NCBI GenBank assembly: GCA_002946415.1
Contig: NJPS01000033.1
Coordinates: forward strand, 372,001-436,000
Reading direction: 5' to 3'
Length of the DNA: 64,000 nt
Source of the DNA: Rutstroemia sp. NJR-2017a BVV2
Taxonomy: Eukaryota; Ascomycota; Leotiomycetes; Helotiales; Rutstroemiaceae
The position numbers and the translations under genes are program-made. Under the pieces are notes generated by a model, which worked only from the letters and a program-made list of their open reading frames with translations, made no database searches and was not told the origin of the DNA. Shown here in pieces: positions 22,355 to 33,033 of the stretch (the stretch's first letter is position 1; each line of letters starts with the position of its first letter).

Positions 22355-23523
22355 CTTGAAAGATTGTAGCGGGGTAGTCGGAGGAGGAAGGTATCTGCTC
22401 GCAACAAATGGAGAAGATAGAACAAAGTAATGGAAGAATATAAAACACGGTCAAGTCGCAAGTGACTTGATTGACTTAATGAAGGAAGAAAAGAAAGAAG
22501 TCGTCGAAGAGGCGACAAAAGTCGGGAGAATGAGATAGACTTGACTACGACTTAGCTTGAAAGAGAAAGACTTTCCTAGTAGGAATTGATAATGGATAAT
22601 GTCTGGCTGATAATTGGAATGGGAGAATCCAAATGCCGATATATCACCTTTCGGATTAGTAAAGAATGCGAAATAATAAGTTATTCTCCGGTCTTTGGTG
22701 TGAATTCGCCCACCTTTACACCTTACACGTCCGATATCGAGACTTGAGTGAGGGCTGTGACATTTCGAAACTTTTTTTTGCGGGTGCACGAGGGATCACG
22801 CAATCGTTACTCCAGATTGAGCATTGAGCATTGAGCCTTGCATGTCGGAATATCAATTGACCGGAGCCGAACGTGTGAGACAGAATTTCTTTGTTCCCGG
22901 GCTGCCGGGCTCTCGAGACGAGATCTTTCGGAATATCCTACTAACTATTTTGGGGAATGGACAGACGATACTTAACTTAACTCTTGGGCGGAATGCATCT
23001 TATTCATGCGCACGATTTACTGTCGGCTGGGGGACTTCAAGCCAAGTCACCTAGAACTGTTCCCTGAAGCCGTTGGCAATGGTGCCGGCAGCTGAACCAA
23101 ACAACCTTAGCACAACGTCCCGCTGTGTAACGGATTTCACGCCCGTCCTGTTGCGAAACCACCGAACTACCTAAGTAATATTAGAAACTTATATCTTCAT
23201 TTTCGGAGCTACCTGTCTCAATTCCTATCTAATCTCTCCAATTAGCATACCCCCGCCCCAAAATCAAACCACCCCTTCACCATGACGATGACCTTATCCG
23301 GCCAATTACCATGTCTCATCCCTATCGCCGATACGGCGGAGATAGCAGTAGAATGAGCTCAAGCCTCAAAAACACGCAAATCATCCGTAAAACCGGTGCT
23401 CCTTCGATGGAATTGACATAACGAAATCCCTATATATTTTGCTATTTGTCTTACTGTTTGAATCTAAATCTGTAGCTTGCTACTCTTAACTTTTCCACTC
23501 TAGACATCGCAAAACTCATCACA
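22355..23523. promoter_or_regulatory. Divergent upstream region of MET10 and FMP52
   Basis: These 1.17 kb between opposed start codons contain both leaders and promoters. Just after 22810 there is a short direct repeat of TTGAGCA (TTGAGCATTGAGCATTGAGC). Both ends are pyrimidine-rich on the respective coding strand, as in fungal leaders. No gene is supported inside. Confidence 0.5.
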
Positions 23524-24325
23524 ATGACATCAACAGCTACAGTCGGTAGCACCGGCCTTGTCGTAAGTCTTCTGCCATTATCCCTCAATTGGCGTCGCAG
23601 CACACTCTTTCATCACACTAACTCCATAACCGCAGGGCTCACACATCCTCTCCACGCTCCTCACCCTCCCCACCATCACCAGCATCCACGCCCTCTCCCG
23701 CCGCGCCCCCCAACTCCCGACCCCCTCCCCCAAACTGCACCCCCTCACCTCCCCCGACACCAGCACCTGGTCGACTCAACTCTCCACCCTCGCCCCACCC
23801 CCCTCCATCTTCTTCTCCTCCCTCGGCACCACCCGCGGCCAAGCCGGCTCTTTCTCCGCCCAACGCGCCATCGACTACGACCTAAACCTCTCCCTCGCGC
23901 GCACCGCGCTGGACTCACAAGTCCCTGTGTACGTACTCATCTCCTCCGGGGGCGCAAACTCCTCCTCGCTATTCCCGTACATGAAGATGAAAGGCGAGCT
24001 GGAAGACGCCGTCAAAGCGCTGCCGTTCAAACGTGTCGTGATTCTGCGGCCGGGGCTGATCGTCGGCGAGCGCGAGGACTCGCGGCCGCCGGAGTGGGTT
24101 TTTAGGAAGCTGGCGACGGCGACGGGGTGGCTGAGTAGTGGGTTGAAAGACTTCTGGGCGCAGGATGCGGAGGTGATTGGGAGGGCGGCGGTGGCGGCGG
24201 GGTTGAAGGCGTTGGAGGATGTGGAGGGGGGTGAGGGGAAGATTCCGCAGGTTTGGGTGGTGGAGCAGGCGGATATTATTAAATTGGGGAGGACGGAGTG
24301 GAAGGAGGCTGAGGGTAAGGCTTGA
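23524..24325 (+). CDS. FMP52: Fmp52-like mitochondrial outer-membrane NAD(P)-binding protein
   Basis: Two exons, 23524-23562 and 23636-24325, give about 242 residues. The first exon ends inside the Rossmann motif, and splicing restores TVGSTGLVGSHILSTLL (GxxGxxG). Later blocks fit the atypical short-chain dehydrogenase family of yeast Fmp52: FFSSLGTTRGQAGS, YVLISSGGANSSSLFPYMKMKGELE, with the Tyr-x3-Lys active-site spacing, and FKRVVILRPGLIVGERE. In yeast Fmp52 sits in the mitochondrial outer membrane; its substrate is not known. The coding strand switches from C-rich (23640-23950) to strongly G-rich (24090-24315). The unspliced frame gives a Pro/His-rich artefact. Confidence 0.9.
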
Positions 24326-24606
24326 TTGAGTATTGGGTTGTTTTGGATACCAGATCTTTTCATTTTTGGATGGCACTTTTGATTATGTTTGGAGGCTGCT
24401 CTTGGGTTCATGTCATGTACTTTAGGAAGTAATAATACACAATATATCCCAACTTCATTCATAAATGCCAATAGAAAATACGCTGCAAATGCGTCCATCA
24501 GACCAGTCCACCCTTCAAGTTCTTCCTGCCCTCAAATAACACTCCCGCCTCCTCTCCAACTAATACTGCACCCACCAGAAACCCTCCTAACCCCCAACCC
24601 ACTCCC

Positions 24607-25074
24607 TCATGACCTCTTCGCCCCCTTATTCGGACTCCCAAACCCACTCCCCCTCCCCCCACCCGTCCCCGTATACGCCCCACTCTCCTCCCCCTTACTC
24701 CTCTCCGCCCCTGAATTGCCCGTCCCCTTCGGCTTACTAACCTCCGGGTTCGCGGGACTCACATCCAGAGGATTTTCCCCCTCGGGCTCTTCCGATTTCC
24801 TGGGTCCCTTTCCCGCTTCTTCCCTTTCCGCCTCGGGCGACGTCATGCTCGGATCAAAAGCAGCTTTCTGCTCCGACACAGCCCCGTCGTCCGTGCCCGA
24901 GCGTGTGTATTCGGTTGGTGATCGGTCGATGCTGTCTTTGTCCTGGGCGCCTTTGCGCGGGAGGAGGAGCGCACGGGTGCGGGTTAGGGTGCGGCGCTGG
25001 GGGGCGAGGAGGTTGGGGCGGGGACGGGTGGTGAGGAGGATGCGGTGAATGGGGAGGATGGATGGGCGGGGCAT
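24607..25074 (-). CDS. Small conserved-looking fungal protein, probable mitochondrial presequence
   Basis: This is a single-exon frame of 155 residues. The N-terminus is rich in Arg, Leu, Pro and Thr without acidic residues (HRILLTTRPRPNLLAPQRR), as in mitochondrial targeting peptides. The mature part is hydrophilic: a GTDDGAVSEQKAAFDPSMTS block, then NPLDVSPANPEVSKPKG and a Gly-rich tail. I recall similar short proteins in many moulds, with the AAFDP and NPLDVSPANP blocks shared, but know of no function. It converges on Fmp52 with a 281-bp gap. The opposite strand also has a long open frame because of skewed base composition; I regard that as a shadow. Confidence 0.6.
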   Translation of the reverse strand: MPRPSILPIHRILLTTRPRPNLLAPQRRTLTRTRALLLPRKGAQDKDSIDRSPTEYTRSGTDDGAVSEQKAAFDPSMTSPEAEREEAGKGPRKSEEPEGENPLDVSPANPEVSKPKGTGNSGAERSKGEESGAYTGTGGGRGSGFGSPNKGAKRS

Positions 25075-25661
25075 TTTGGTGGTGGTGGTGGTGGTGGTAG
25101 AGTTATTTGTTTACTTGTTTGTGGTTGTGGTGATTTCTAGGTAGTGTTAGTTCAGCTAGATATGATATGACATGACAGCTGCGGGGCCGCATACTTCTGT
25201 AGATTAAGCACTTACAAGCTTGAGGTATTGTAGCGAAGATCTGTTTATAATTGAACGGTATCAATGAGCAGAGAAAATGTTCAATTTTTTAATTGAGCAT
25301 TCGAAGAAGTTACTGTATAGCTTTATAAAAAGAGAGGTAGAATCTGGACGTCGTAAAGAGCTTGTGATGACAATTATTCGACGTCATAAGGTTAAACATC
25401 CCCGGCAAGCTACCCCACATTTCCACATTTAGAAGAACAGCAACGGCCGGGCCCCTGGGAACAAAAAATAAAAGTGTTCTGGGAACATAAGATGGTTTAT
25501 TCATTTCTCATACGCAGATATCTATCTGATCATAATTTTTCGTCCAATACCCCGAAGATTGCCACTTTATACACGCCAATTCTAGACGTACTGTACCAGA
25601 TCTAGTCCAACACCAAATCATAAACAATGAAACCCCTTAGAAATTCATGATGGAAAGAACA
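25075..25661. other. Intergenic, 587 bp
   Basis: Directly upstream of the minus-strand small gene is a (GGT)n run (about 25077-25102), read as CCA repeats in its leader. The rest is AT-rich and contains the 3' flank of the SNF2 gene. No gene seen. Confidence 0.55.
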
Positions 25662-28600
25662 TCACCATCGTCTACCATAAACCGAGTCCTCTACTTTCCT
25701 ACTGGAAAGCATACTCGGCGTAATCTTCTTTTCCTTTTCCCTATCCCTCTGCACCGATGGCTCCCTACTCCAACTTCCACCCGACTTCGACGGACTCCTG
25801 CTGCCACCCTTCACTGGACTTGCTAGACCCTCCTTTAAGATTCTCGGCTTCATTCCCAAATCATAAGCAGCACTATCTCCTTGCGGCGGAGCATGTTCAG
25901 CATCCCTTCTGAAGAGTTGCAAGATCTCCTTCATGCCCAATTTACCAGCGCCACCCTTACCACCTTCGATTGTCTGGTTTGCCAATTCACGCTTCTTCTC
26001 CTGGAGATCGAGAATTCGCTCTTCGACACTGTCTTTGATAGTGATCTTGTAGACAATGACATCGACCTTCTGAGTGAGACGATGTACACGATCAATGGCT
26101 TGTTCTTCGACGAACTGGAGATTATGTTAGCTGTCCGTTGGCTTGCAAATAAAGTTGATAATACTTACGGGATTCCAGAAAGGTTCAAGAATAACCACTC
26201 GTGTAGCTGCCGTAAGATTGAGTCCCAATGAACCGCACTTAAGACTGCAAAGTAGAACTCTGCAGTTCTTGTCGTTTCGAAGCCTATCAAGACTTGCTTC
26301 ACGCATATCATTCCTCATACTTCCATCGTAACGAGTGTACTTGAAGCCCTTTTGGCGAAGGAAGGGTTCAATGAGATCCAACATGGACGTGAATTGAGAG
26401 AAAACGATGAACTTGTGTTGGGCTGCTTCTTTTTCGAGGATCTTCAACAGATGCGTGATCTTTGTAGATGAGGATATTGTTGCAAGTTCTGCTTCTTCCC
26501 CAGAACCGAATTCATCCTCCACTTCCGATTCTTCATCTGTAGCCTCTGTCGATTCTTCGGCTGAAGCCTCCTCGGATTCCACATCTGAGCCCTCTTCAGA
26601 TTCCTCCTCCGATTCTTCCTCGGATTCCTCGGAAACCTCTTCATCTGAACTTTCGAGATCAACCGCTTGCTTCTTTCCAAGATCATGTAAATCGGGTAAC
26701 GAGTCATCAAGTTCGGAATCATGATCAGAAGTGAGCCATTCACCACCGCCCTCACAATTCTCATCTTCCTTACCGCCAGCCTTTCCAAGTTTAAGAGGAC
26801 CCTGCTTCTTATCTCCAACAATCCATTCCCCTTCAGCTTCTTCTTCATCACTACTATCTTCCACGACATTCCGGTTCCTTGCTTTGCGAGGGACAAAAGC
26901 CTTAGCATCTTCCTCGCCGCTTTGGGATTCGACAGGATCCTTCTTTCCCTTACTCTTCTTCTTCTTTTTCTTCTTGTCCTTCTTGGGCTTGAGTTTTTTC
27001 TCTGATACCTCCTGTAAATCTGCTTCACATTCGGTACACCGAATGGCAGATTCTGACATCTCTTCTTTACTGAGCTCGATCTGGCAAACTTCACACTTCT
27101 TGGTGCCTACATCCAGTGCTCCAAACATGTTGGCGATCTCATCCACATCAGCTGTTGACTTGGATTTGCTGGTCTGAGTTTCGGCAGAAAGTGCATCACT
27201 ATCCTTTCCAAGCTTACTGCCCACAAGTTTAGGGTGATTGCAAGCCTGTCTCAAACGTAGAAGCATGACTAGTGCACTGGCATAGTTGAGCTTGCCCTCC
27301 ATCATCTCCTCGATGCTTGCATCGGTACGCTGTTCTAATCTGTCGTAGAATTTTCGTTCTTCGGGGGAGAACTCGGCGAACACCTTCTCAATTTTACGTT
27401 CCGTAACTTTGAAGCCAGTTGAGCTACCTTGGCCGGCAACGGATGGCTTTCCTCCTGGATTCAGAGCTCCGTCCTTTTTCAAAATTTCCTTGGTACGTCT
27501 TTTCATGAAGATTTGCAAATAGTGACGCAGACGCTTGATTGCAACATCACCTCTTCCATTCTTCATAGGCCGGTCGATTTGATCTTTCCAGACCTTCAGG
27601 TCATCATATGGCTTAATTCTCAAAAACTTGATGAGACTTTGCAATTCATCCAGGTTGTTTTGCATCGGCGTTCCAGTCAAACACCAGCGGTACTGACTTC
27701 TAAGAGCATAGCAAGCTTGTGTAGCCTTGGCATTGCGATTCTTGATGGTGTGAGCCTCATCAAGGATCACTCTGTACCAATGCAGACCGAAACAACCAAC
27801 TTTGAGACCATCGTCGTCGGCTGATGAGTTGCCCCACTCGGAGACTAGAATTTGATACGTAGTGACCACGACATCATATTTTCTGAGGTCCTGGAAACGC
27901 TTCGTACGTTGTGGGCCATGATGAACACAGACACGAAGCGAGTGCTCTTCCTCAACCTTTTCCTTGATTTCGGCTTCCCACTGGCGGATAAGAGCTAGAG
28001 GCGCGACGACCAAGGTACACTTATCCATACCAGAAGGGAATTTGCGTTTGGATTTAGCTTCTTCCTCGGCTGATGGTCTTGGGTTGCTTAAGATAAGAGA
28101 GATTGACTGCAGCGTCTTTCCCAACCCCATGTCATCAGCGAGAATGCCACCCTTGGGAACCATGCCCTTCTTTCCTGTTCCAACTTCACGGCCAATCATC
28201 CATTCTAGACCTTCGACCTGATGTGGCAGTAGTTTTACATTAACTCCTTCGACTGTGCCATCATCTTCTTCTTCGTCTTCGGAAGTAACTTCGAGCTTTT
28301 CGCCTGCTTTCACGTTTAGCCCGTTAATCTTTTCTGTCAACTCGTCGATCACTCCTTCTTTTCTCTTCCTTCGAGATCTCGTTCTTGGCTTGCCATCTTC
28401 TTCATCCTCAATAACACCTTCCAGAAGTGCTTTAAGATCTTCTTGAGCTTTTGCCGGATCAACGTAAGTATACGGGTCATCATACACCTGGTTGGGCATG
28501 CTTAGGTCGACATAATTGCTAGGCGTATAGTTATTCACACTTTGAAACCCTCCGTGACCTCCTCCGATTGTATTATAAGTGGGTGCTTTAACAGGTTGAG

Positions 28601-29410
28601 TTGTCGAATATGAGGTAACACTCGGTACTGAAGCACGAACCGCGGGATCGTTGTATTCAGCTGGCGCTCTTGGTATGAGCGGATTGATGAATTGGCGAGC
28701 AACATCTTTCACGGCTTGCAGATGTGGGTGTGCTAAGTACAGATCAGTAATGTAAGTTGTTTGGCAGCGAAGGACGTACCATGTTTTTCTTTAGGCCTAT
28801 GCTGTTCAGGCCGTGATTTGGGTTGAATGAAGAGTTCGGAATGCTCCTGTTGAGCTGAACGATACAGAGGAGACTGTGGAAGGGTCGGCTCTCCAAATCT
28901 GGGAATACTAGACAAAGGCTTTGAAGGATTTCCCTGGGATGGTTGAGGCTGATCATTTGGCTCCACCGAATGGAGGGGTACCTTTGCGGGAGATCTTTCT
29001 CTGACCATCTTGAGGTATTCGGCAGCGGATATTGTTTTGGTGTTGTTTTTACTACCCGATGCTGCGTCCGCCTCGTCGTTGCGGGAGGTCGAGATGGAGG
29101 GACGGCCTGTGATCTCGAGGGAGGAGTCGAAAAGTGAACTGGAATCGCCCAGATTACTCAATGTGGGGCTATACTGAGCTTCAGCCGTTGCGGAGTTGAG
29201 GTTTCTTTGCAAATAAGGTAAAGTTCTCAGTGGTGATCTGCCGCGTGGTATTTCTACAGCAGAATAGTATTGTCGTAGTCTGTCTCTGGCTGTGCCTCTG
29301 AAACTTGGGGTTTCTTGATTCGATTGTGTTTAGCGGAGTAAATTTGCCTCTAATGCGCAAGGTCAGTAAACAAATCCACTTCAACCACGAAGCAAATAAT
29401 CGTACCTCAT
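25662..29410 (-). CDS. SNF2-family DNA-dependent ATPase, Rad5/Rad16/Uls1-like
   Basis: Best model has five exons: 29406-29410, 29258-29347, 28780-29204, 26169-28732 and 25662-26114, giving about 1,178 residues. The last three exons are secure; the first two are proposed from phase and splice sites. The N-terminal 300 residues are disordered. The ATPase lobe 1 has DDMGLGKTLQSISLILS (about residue 377), LDEAHTIKNRNAKATQ (about 499) and LTGTPMQNNLDELQSLIKFL. Lobe 2 (about 950 on) has FIVFSQFTSMLDL, GSLGLNLTAATRVV, FWNP and, across an intron, the arginine-finger block QAIDRVHRLTQ. Between the lobes lies a long insert with CxxC...CxxC (CEVC, CTEC), a Lys run and acidic Glu/Ser repeats. Such split lobes with a zinc site mark the Rad5/Rad16 group. 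It probably works on chromatin or repair in the nucleus; the exact orthologue is uncertain. Confidence 0.9.
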
Positions 29411-29900
29411 GGATGTCTAGGACAAATCCTTAGGCCGTCTACGATTCATACAAAATCCACATGAATCCAATGAATGACTGACCACGTCGCGTTAATTCTA
29501 TAGAGGGTAAAAATGAAGGGTTGGCCTGGTAACTATCCAAAAAACACTTTACGCGACCCCTCCCTCACTAAAAGTGACGAGGGGCACTGAGGCTTAGGAC
29601 TTGAGGCTTGATACTTGAGGCTTGATACTTAAAGTTGTATCAACTCACCAATGTAATATGAGATCAAGCGTAGAAATAGGTCAAGATGCCGTAAATTGAC
29701 CTTCTATCTCGGTATCTATTCATGTACATTATCTTACACGTATTCTATTAATGCTGGTAATACTGGTATCTTGCAATTATCCCGATGTGCAACGCTCCAG
29801 CCTAAGAATTCCCAATCCAACGCCAACCGTAATCCCTTTGCAAATCATTCTCATCCATGCATGCCATACATTTGCCTCCTTCGCGTTACGTCGCGGTAGA
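29411..29900. other. Intergenic, 490 bp, with a 14-bp tandem repeat
   Basis: This is upstream of the SNF2 gene and downstream of the Rsm1 gene. ACTTGAGGCTTGAT is repeated exactly in tandem at 29599-29612 and 29613-29626. No gene is seen. Confidence 0.6.
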
Positions 29901-31355
29901 CTACTTAGACTTTTCACTGCTAGTTCTCTTCAACTTTTTGGGCTCAAAGATAGTTTTGACACGTCTTAAACGAGCCCATATCTCTTTGTCCTTTGCATCT
30001 CTAAGACTCTTCACCGATTCATCGTCCGCAAAGTCCGGTGCATTTGGGTCATCGTGGTCAATATCGGTAGTAGCGATATATGATCTCCTTGCAACCTTAT
30101 CCCCCTTTTCCCTGCCTATCCTCAGCTGATAATCATTCTTAAGTACTCGTAGCACAATCTCCCAGCCAGCAAGAGCGCGAAGTTTGGACTTTGTCGCCGC
30201 TTCCAATCCATTCTGAGATACTGGGTTCCTCCACGGGCAATACTCTCGGTGCTGGGCGATGGGGTTCAATCCTGGAACGATTGCAGCCTCAACTTCTTCT
30301 CCGGCTTGATTGACTCCTTTGCTCTTGAACATCCACAGCCCCAGAATCCTATAGCACGTTTGGCAGGAGACAGACTGTAGCTGCTGACCAAGACGTTCAT
30401 GCTTGTGACCCTGCCATCCACATAATGCCATCATCAGTGCGACCTTATTAATCTCTCCTACTGGACTTGGATCCGATACTGTGATATCTTGAGAAGGCTT
30501 GAGAAAATCTCGTGGTAGGTAACTTGTAACAAGATCTATGTCAAGTCCTTCTGGGGCTTGCATGTTATAGAGATATGGCAGTTGGTCGCTCCTTGCCGAG
30601 AGTTCGTTATAGCGCTCGCGCAGATGTTCTACAGTCGCCTGTGTGTTATTGAGAGGTAACTTGAATATGAGATCTGCAGGGCTATTAGTATATGAGATTT
30701 TGGGAATTCATCTAGGCGCACCATCGCATCCTCTCTTCCTCCAAAGACAACTTTCGTCGTGCGAAGTAACAATGAGCTCGACGTATTTATCTACCAAAGC
30801 ATTCTCTACTGGGTTAGTTAGCATAGTAACACCAAGAGTATTCTCAGGACTGCTACCAATATTTTCCGCAATATACACCTCCTTCTCTTGTCCATCCTCC
30901 TCCTTTTTGTTGAGTTTCACCAGTATTTCTACATTGCACAAGCAGCATCGTACTCGCTCCTTTTTCTGGCACACCCAACCTCGTTTTGCCCATTCAACTT
31001 CGTTAACTCGCGGCGGCTTTGGCGTCCAGTCTGTGAGATTCGAAAATGATTTCAAGCGTTTGAGGAATTCGGCTCGATCCCATGGCGCATACTTAGGCGT
31101 CTCTGTGGATGGTGTCGCAACGGATGCCGCCATCTTTTGCGCCATATCTGGTTCGGAAGCTGCCGTAGAAAGCCTTGCGACAAGTCTTTTCGCCGTAGCA
31201 GATGAATAACTGGTTCGCAGCTTCTTCGCGTTCATATCTGCATCGTTCGTCGGTTTTTCCGGCGTCTTGTTTACATCTCTCGACGGCAAGGAGGTAGTCG
31301 GTTTACTGCCCAACCCATTCAGAAGGGCATTGAACTTTCTCTTGGTATTGTTCAT
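29901..31355 (-). CDS. RSM1: C3HC zinc-finger protein, Rsm1/NIPA (ZC3HC1) family
   Basis: Two exons, 30722-31355 and 29901-30673, encode about 468 residues. The 48-bp intron has a TACTAAT branch site; splicing joins RGCD to DLIFKLPL in frame. The start MNNTKRKFNALL is in the middle of a longer open frame and is the most family-like Met. The C3HC finger is RCCLCNVEI...SHDESCLWRKRGCD. The second Rsm1/BLD domain follows with CQTCYRILGLWMF and HREYCPWRN. Fission yeast Rsm1 is an mRNA export factor; the animal relative is NIPA, a nuclear-basket protein. The C-terminus ends in a Lys-rich tail. It is divergent from Met22. Confidence 0.9.
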
Positions 31356-31873
31356 GGCTGTTGCTCCAAAGGCGGGAGAAAAATTGACACTCTCTTGGTG
31401 CCAAATTATTTTTACTCTTTTCGTCGATACCTGGCCGAAATACAAATTGATGAAAGCTTCGGTTTTGATGTTTACGGCGGCTCCGATTCTAAGGAAAGCA
31501 GACCTTCCCTTGTCATTGGTCCGTGCTAGCCTTGCTCAATCTTGCAGTAGCTTTGCTCCGGTATGGCTTGGCTTCATTGCCAGCTTGCCGAGCTTGCGTA
31601 CCTCTGCAAACCCCACCAAGAAAATTGGGACAACAGCAAAGAGATCTAAAATACCCCTCGTGCCCCTTAGACGGACTACTGTTTAGTTGCAGCTATTTGA
31701 TGGGAAAGCATCCGGGCAAATACAAGAAGAAAGATTCCTCATTCTTCACAACTCAATTTCTCTTCAGTTTGCTTCTCATTGTCACACTGGCTGCCATTAC
31801 TAGATTTTGGCCCCGCCTCACTCTCCTCTCTCATCATCTTTCTCTATCTAGACAGCTTAATACATCCATCAAA
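31356..31873. promoter_or_regulatory. Divergent region between RSM1 and MET22
   Basis: These 518 bp separate opposed start codons and contain both promoters. The MET22 frame remains open through most of this region, including an upstream ATG at 31700 (see findings). A pyrimidine-rich stretch precedes the MET22 start. Confidence 0.55.
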
Positions 31874-32938
31874 ATGTCGAATTATAGCAAGGAATTAGAA
31901 GTTGCTGAATTGGCCGTTCAAAGGGCAACCATCTTGACCAAGAAAGTGTTCCACGAAAAAGCCAAGGGCACATTATCTAAGGACGATAAATCACCCGTCA
32001 CTATCGGTGACTTTGGCGCACAAGCACTTATTATCCAAGCTATCAAGAAAAACTTCCCTGATGATCAAGTTGTGGGAGAAGAAGAAGCTAGCTCTTTGAG
32101 AGAAGACACCAAACTACGAGACCAGATCTGGGAGCTGGTCGAAAATGCGAGACTTTCTGACGAGTCCGCCGAGAAAGTTTTGGGAGGGCCAATTGAAAGT
32201 GTCGATGCCATGCTGGATGCAATTGATGCTGGCAACAGTGCTGGTGGTAGCAAGGGAAGGATCTGGGCTTTGGACCCGATTGATGGAACCAAGGGTTTCC
32301 TCAGAGGTGGCCAGTATGCCGTATGTTTGGCATTGATGGTTGATGGAGACGTCAAAGTAGGTGTACTGGGCTGTCCAAACCTTCCTGTTGATGACTCGGC
32401 TCCGCTTGATGCTACCTCTGGTGTTGATCAAACCGACGAAGAAGGAAAAGGAGTCTTGTTCTCGGCTGTTCTCGGCCAAGGTGCAACAAGTCGTCCGTTG
32501 ACCACTGGGGCTTTAGCGAAGGGTCAGCCAATTCACATGAAGCCTGTCAAGGATCTGGGTCAAGCCACATTCTGTGAGAGTGTGGAGGCAGGCCACTCTT
32601 CGCACGGGGACCAGCACGCAATTGCGACGAAATTAGGCGTTACTAAGCCCAGCGTGCGCATGGATTCACAAGCAAAGTACGGATCTATTGCTCGAGGCGC
32701 CGGAGACATTTACCTCAGACTCCCGGTCCGGGCCGACTACCAAGAGAAGATCTGGGACCACGCAGCTGGTGATTTGATCGTTAGAGAGGCCGGAGGTCAA
32801 GTCACTGATGTTCAAGGACGTAGACTGGATTTCAGCAAAGGTAGAACGTTGGCTGAGAACAAGGGTGTCGTCGCAGGACCAGCAGCTATTCATGACCATA
32901 TTTTGGATGCAGTTAAAGAAGTTTTGGCCAAGAAGTAG
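31874..32938 (+). CDS. MET22: 3'(2'),5'-bisphosphate nucleotidase (PAP phosphatase)
   Basis: This is an uninterrupted frame of 354 residues from the ATG at 31874 (atcaaaATGTCG, good context). The enzyme removes the 3'-phosphate of 3'-phosphoadenosine 5'-phosphate, the by-product of sulfate reduction, and is the Li/Na-sensitive Hal2 target. The inositol-monophosphatase fold motifs are all present: DKSPVTIGDFGAQ, the metal ligand in VVGEEEAS, LDPIDGTKGFLRGGQYAVCLAL, and WDHAAGDLIVREAGGQVTD with the third metal-binding Asp. The frame continues upstream in phase; an ATG at 31700 would add 58 residues with a basic start and a hydrophobic helix. It works in the same pathway as MET10 9.5 kb away. 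Confidence 0.96.
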   Translation: MSNYSKELEVAELAVQRATILTKKVFHEKAKGTLSKDDKSPVTIGDFGAQALIIQAIKKNFPDDQVVGEEEASSLREDTKLRDQIWELVENARLSDESAEKVLGGPIESVDAMLDAIDAGNSAGGSKGRIWALDPIDGTKGFLRGGQYAVCLALMVDGDVKVGVLGCPNLPVDDSAPLDATSGVDQTDEEGKGVLFSAVLGQGATSRPLTTGALAKGQPIHMKPVKDLGQATFCESVEAGHSSHGDQHAIATKLGVTKPSVRMDSQAKYGSIARGAGDIYLRLPVRADYQEKIWDHAAGDLIVREAGGQVTDVQGRRLDFSKGRTLAENKGVVAGPAAIHDHILDAVKEVLAKK

Positions 32939-33033
32939 ATCTAGATTCTTATCACAATCCAAAACCCCGATGTTTCTTCCAGTCTTTGATAACGCCATAT
33001 ATTTACAAGTGACATTATACATATATTCAACCA

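Noticed and set aside
24389..25048. 219-codon plus-strand frame rich in Pro, Ser and Leu
   Set aside because: It is the shadow of the minus-strand small gene, caused by strong base skew; the minus-strand product has a sensible presequence.
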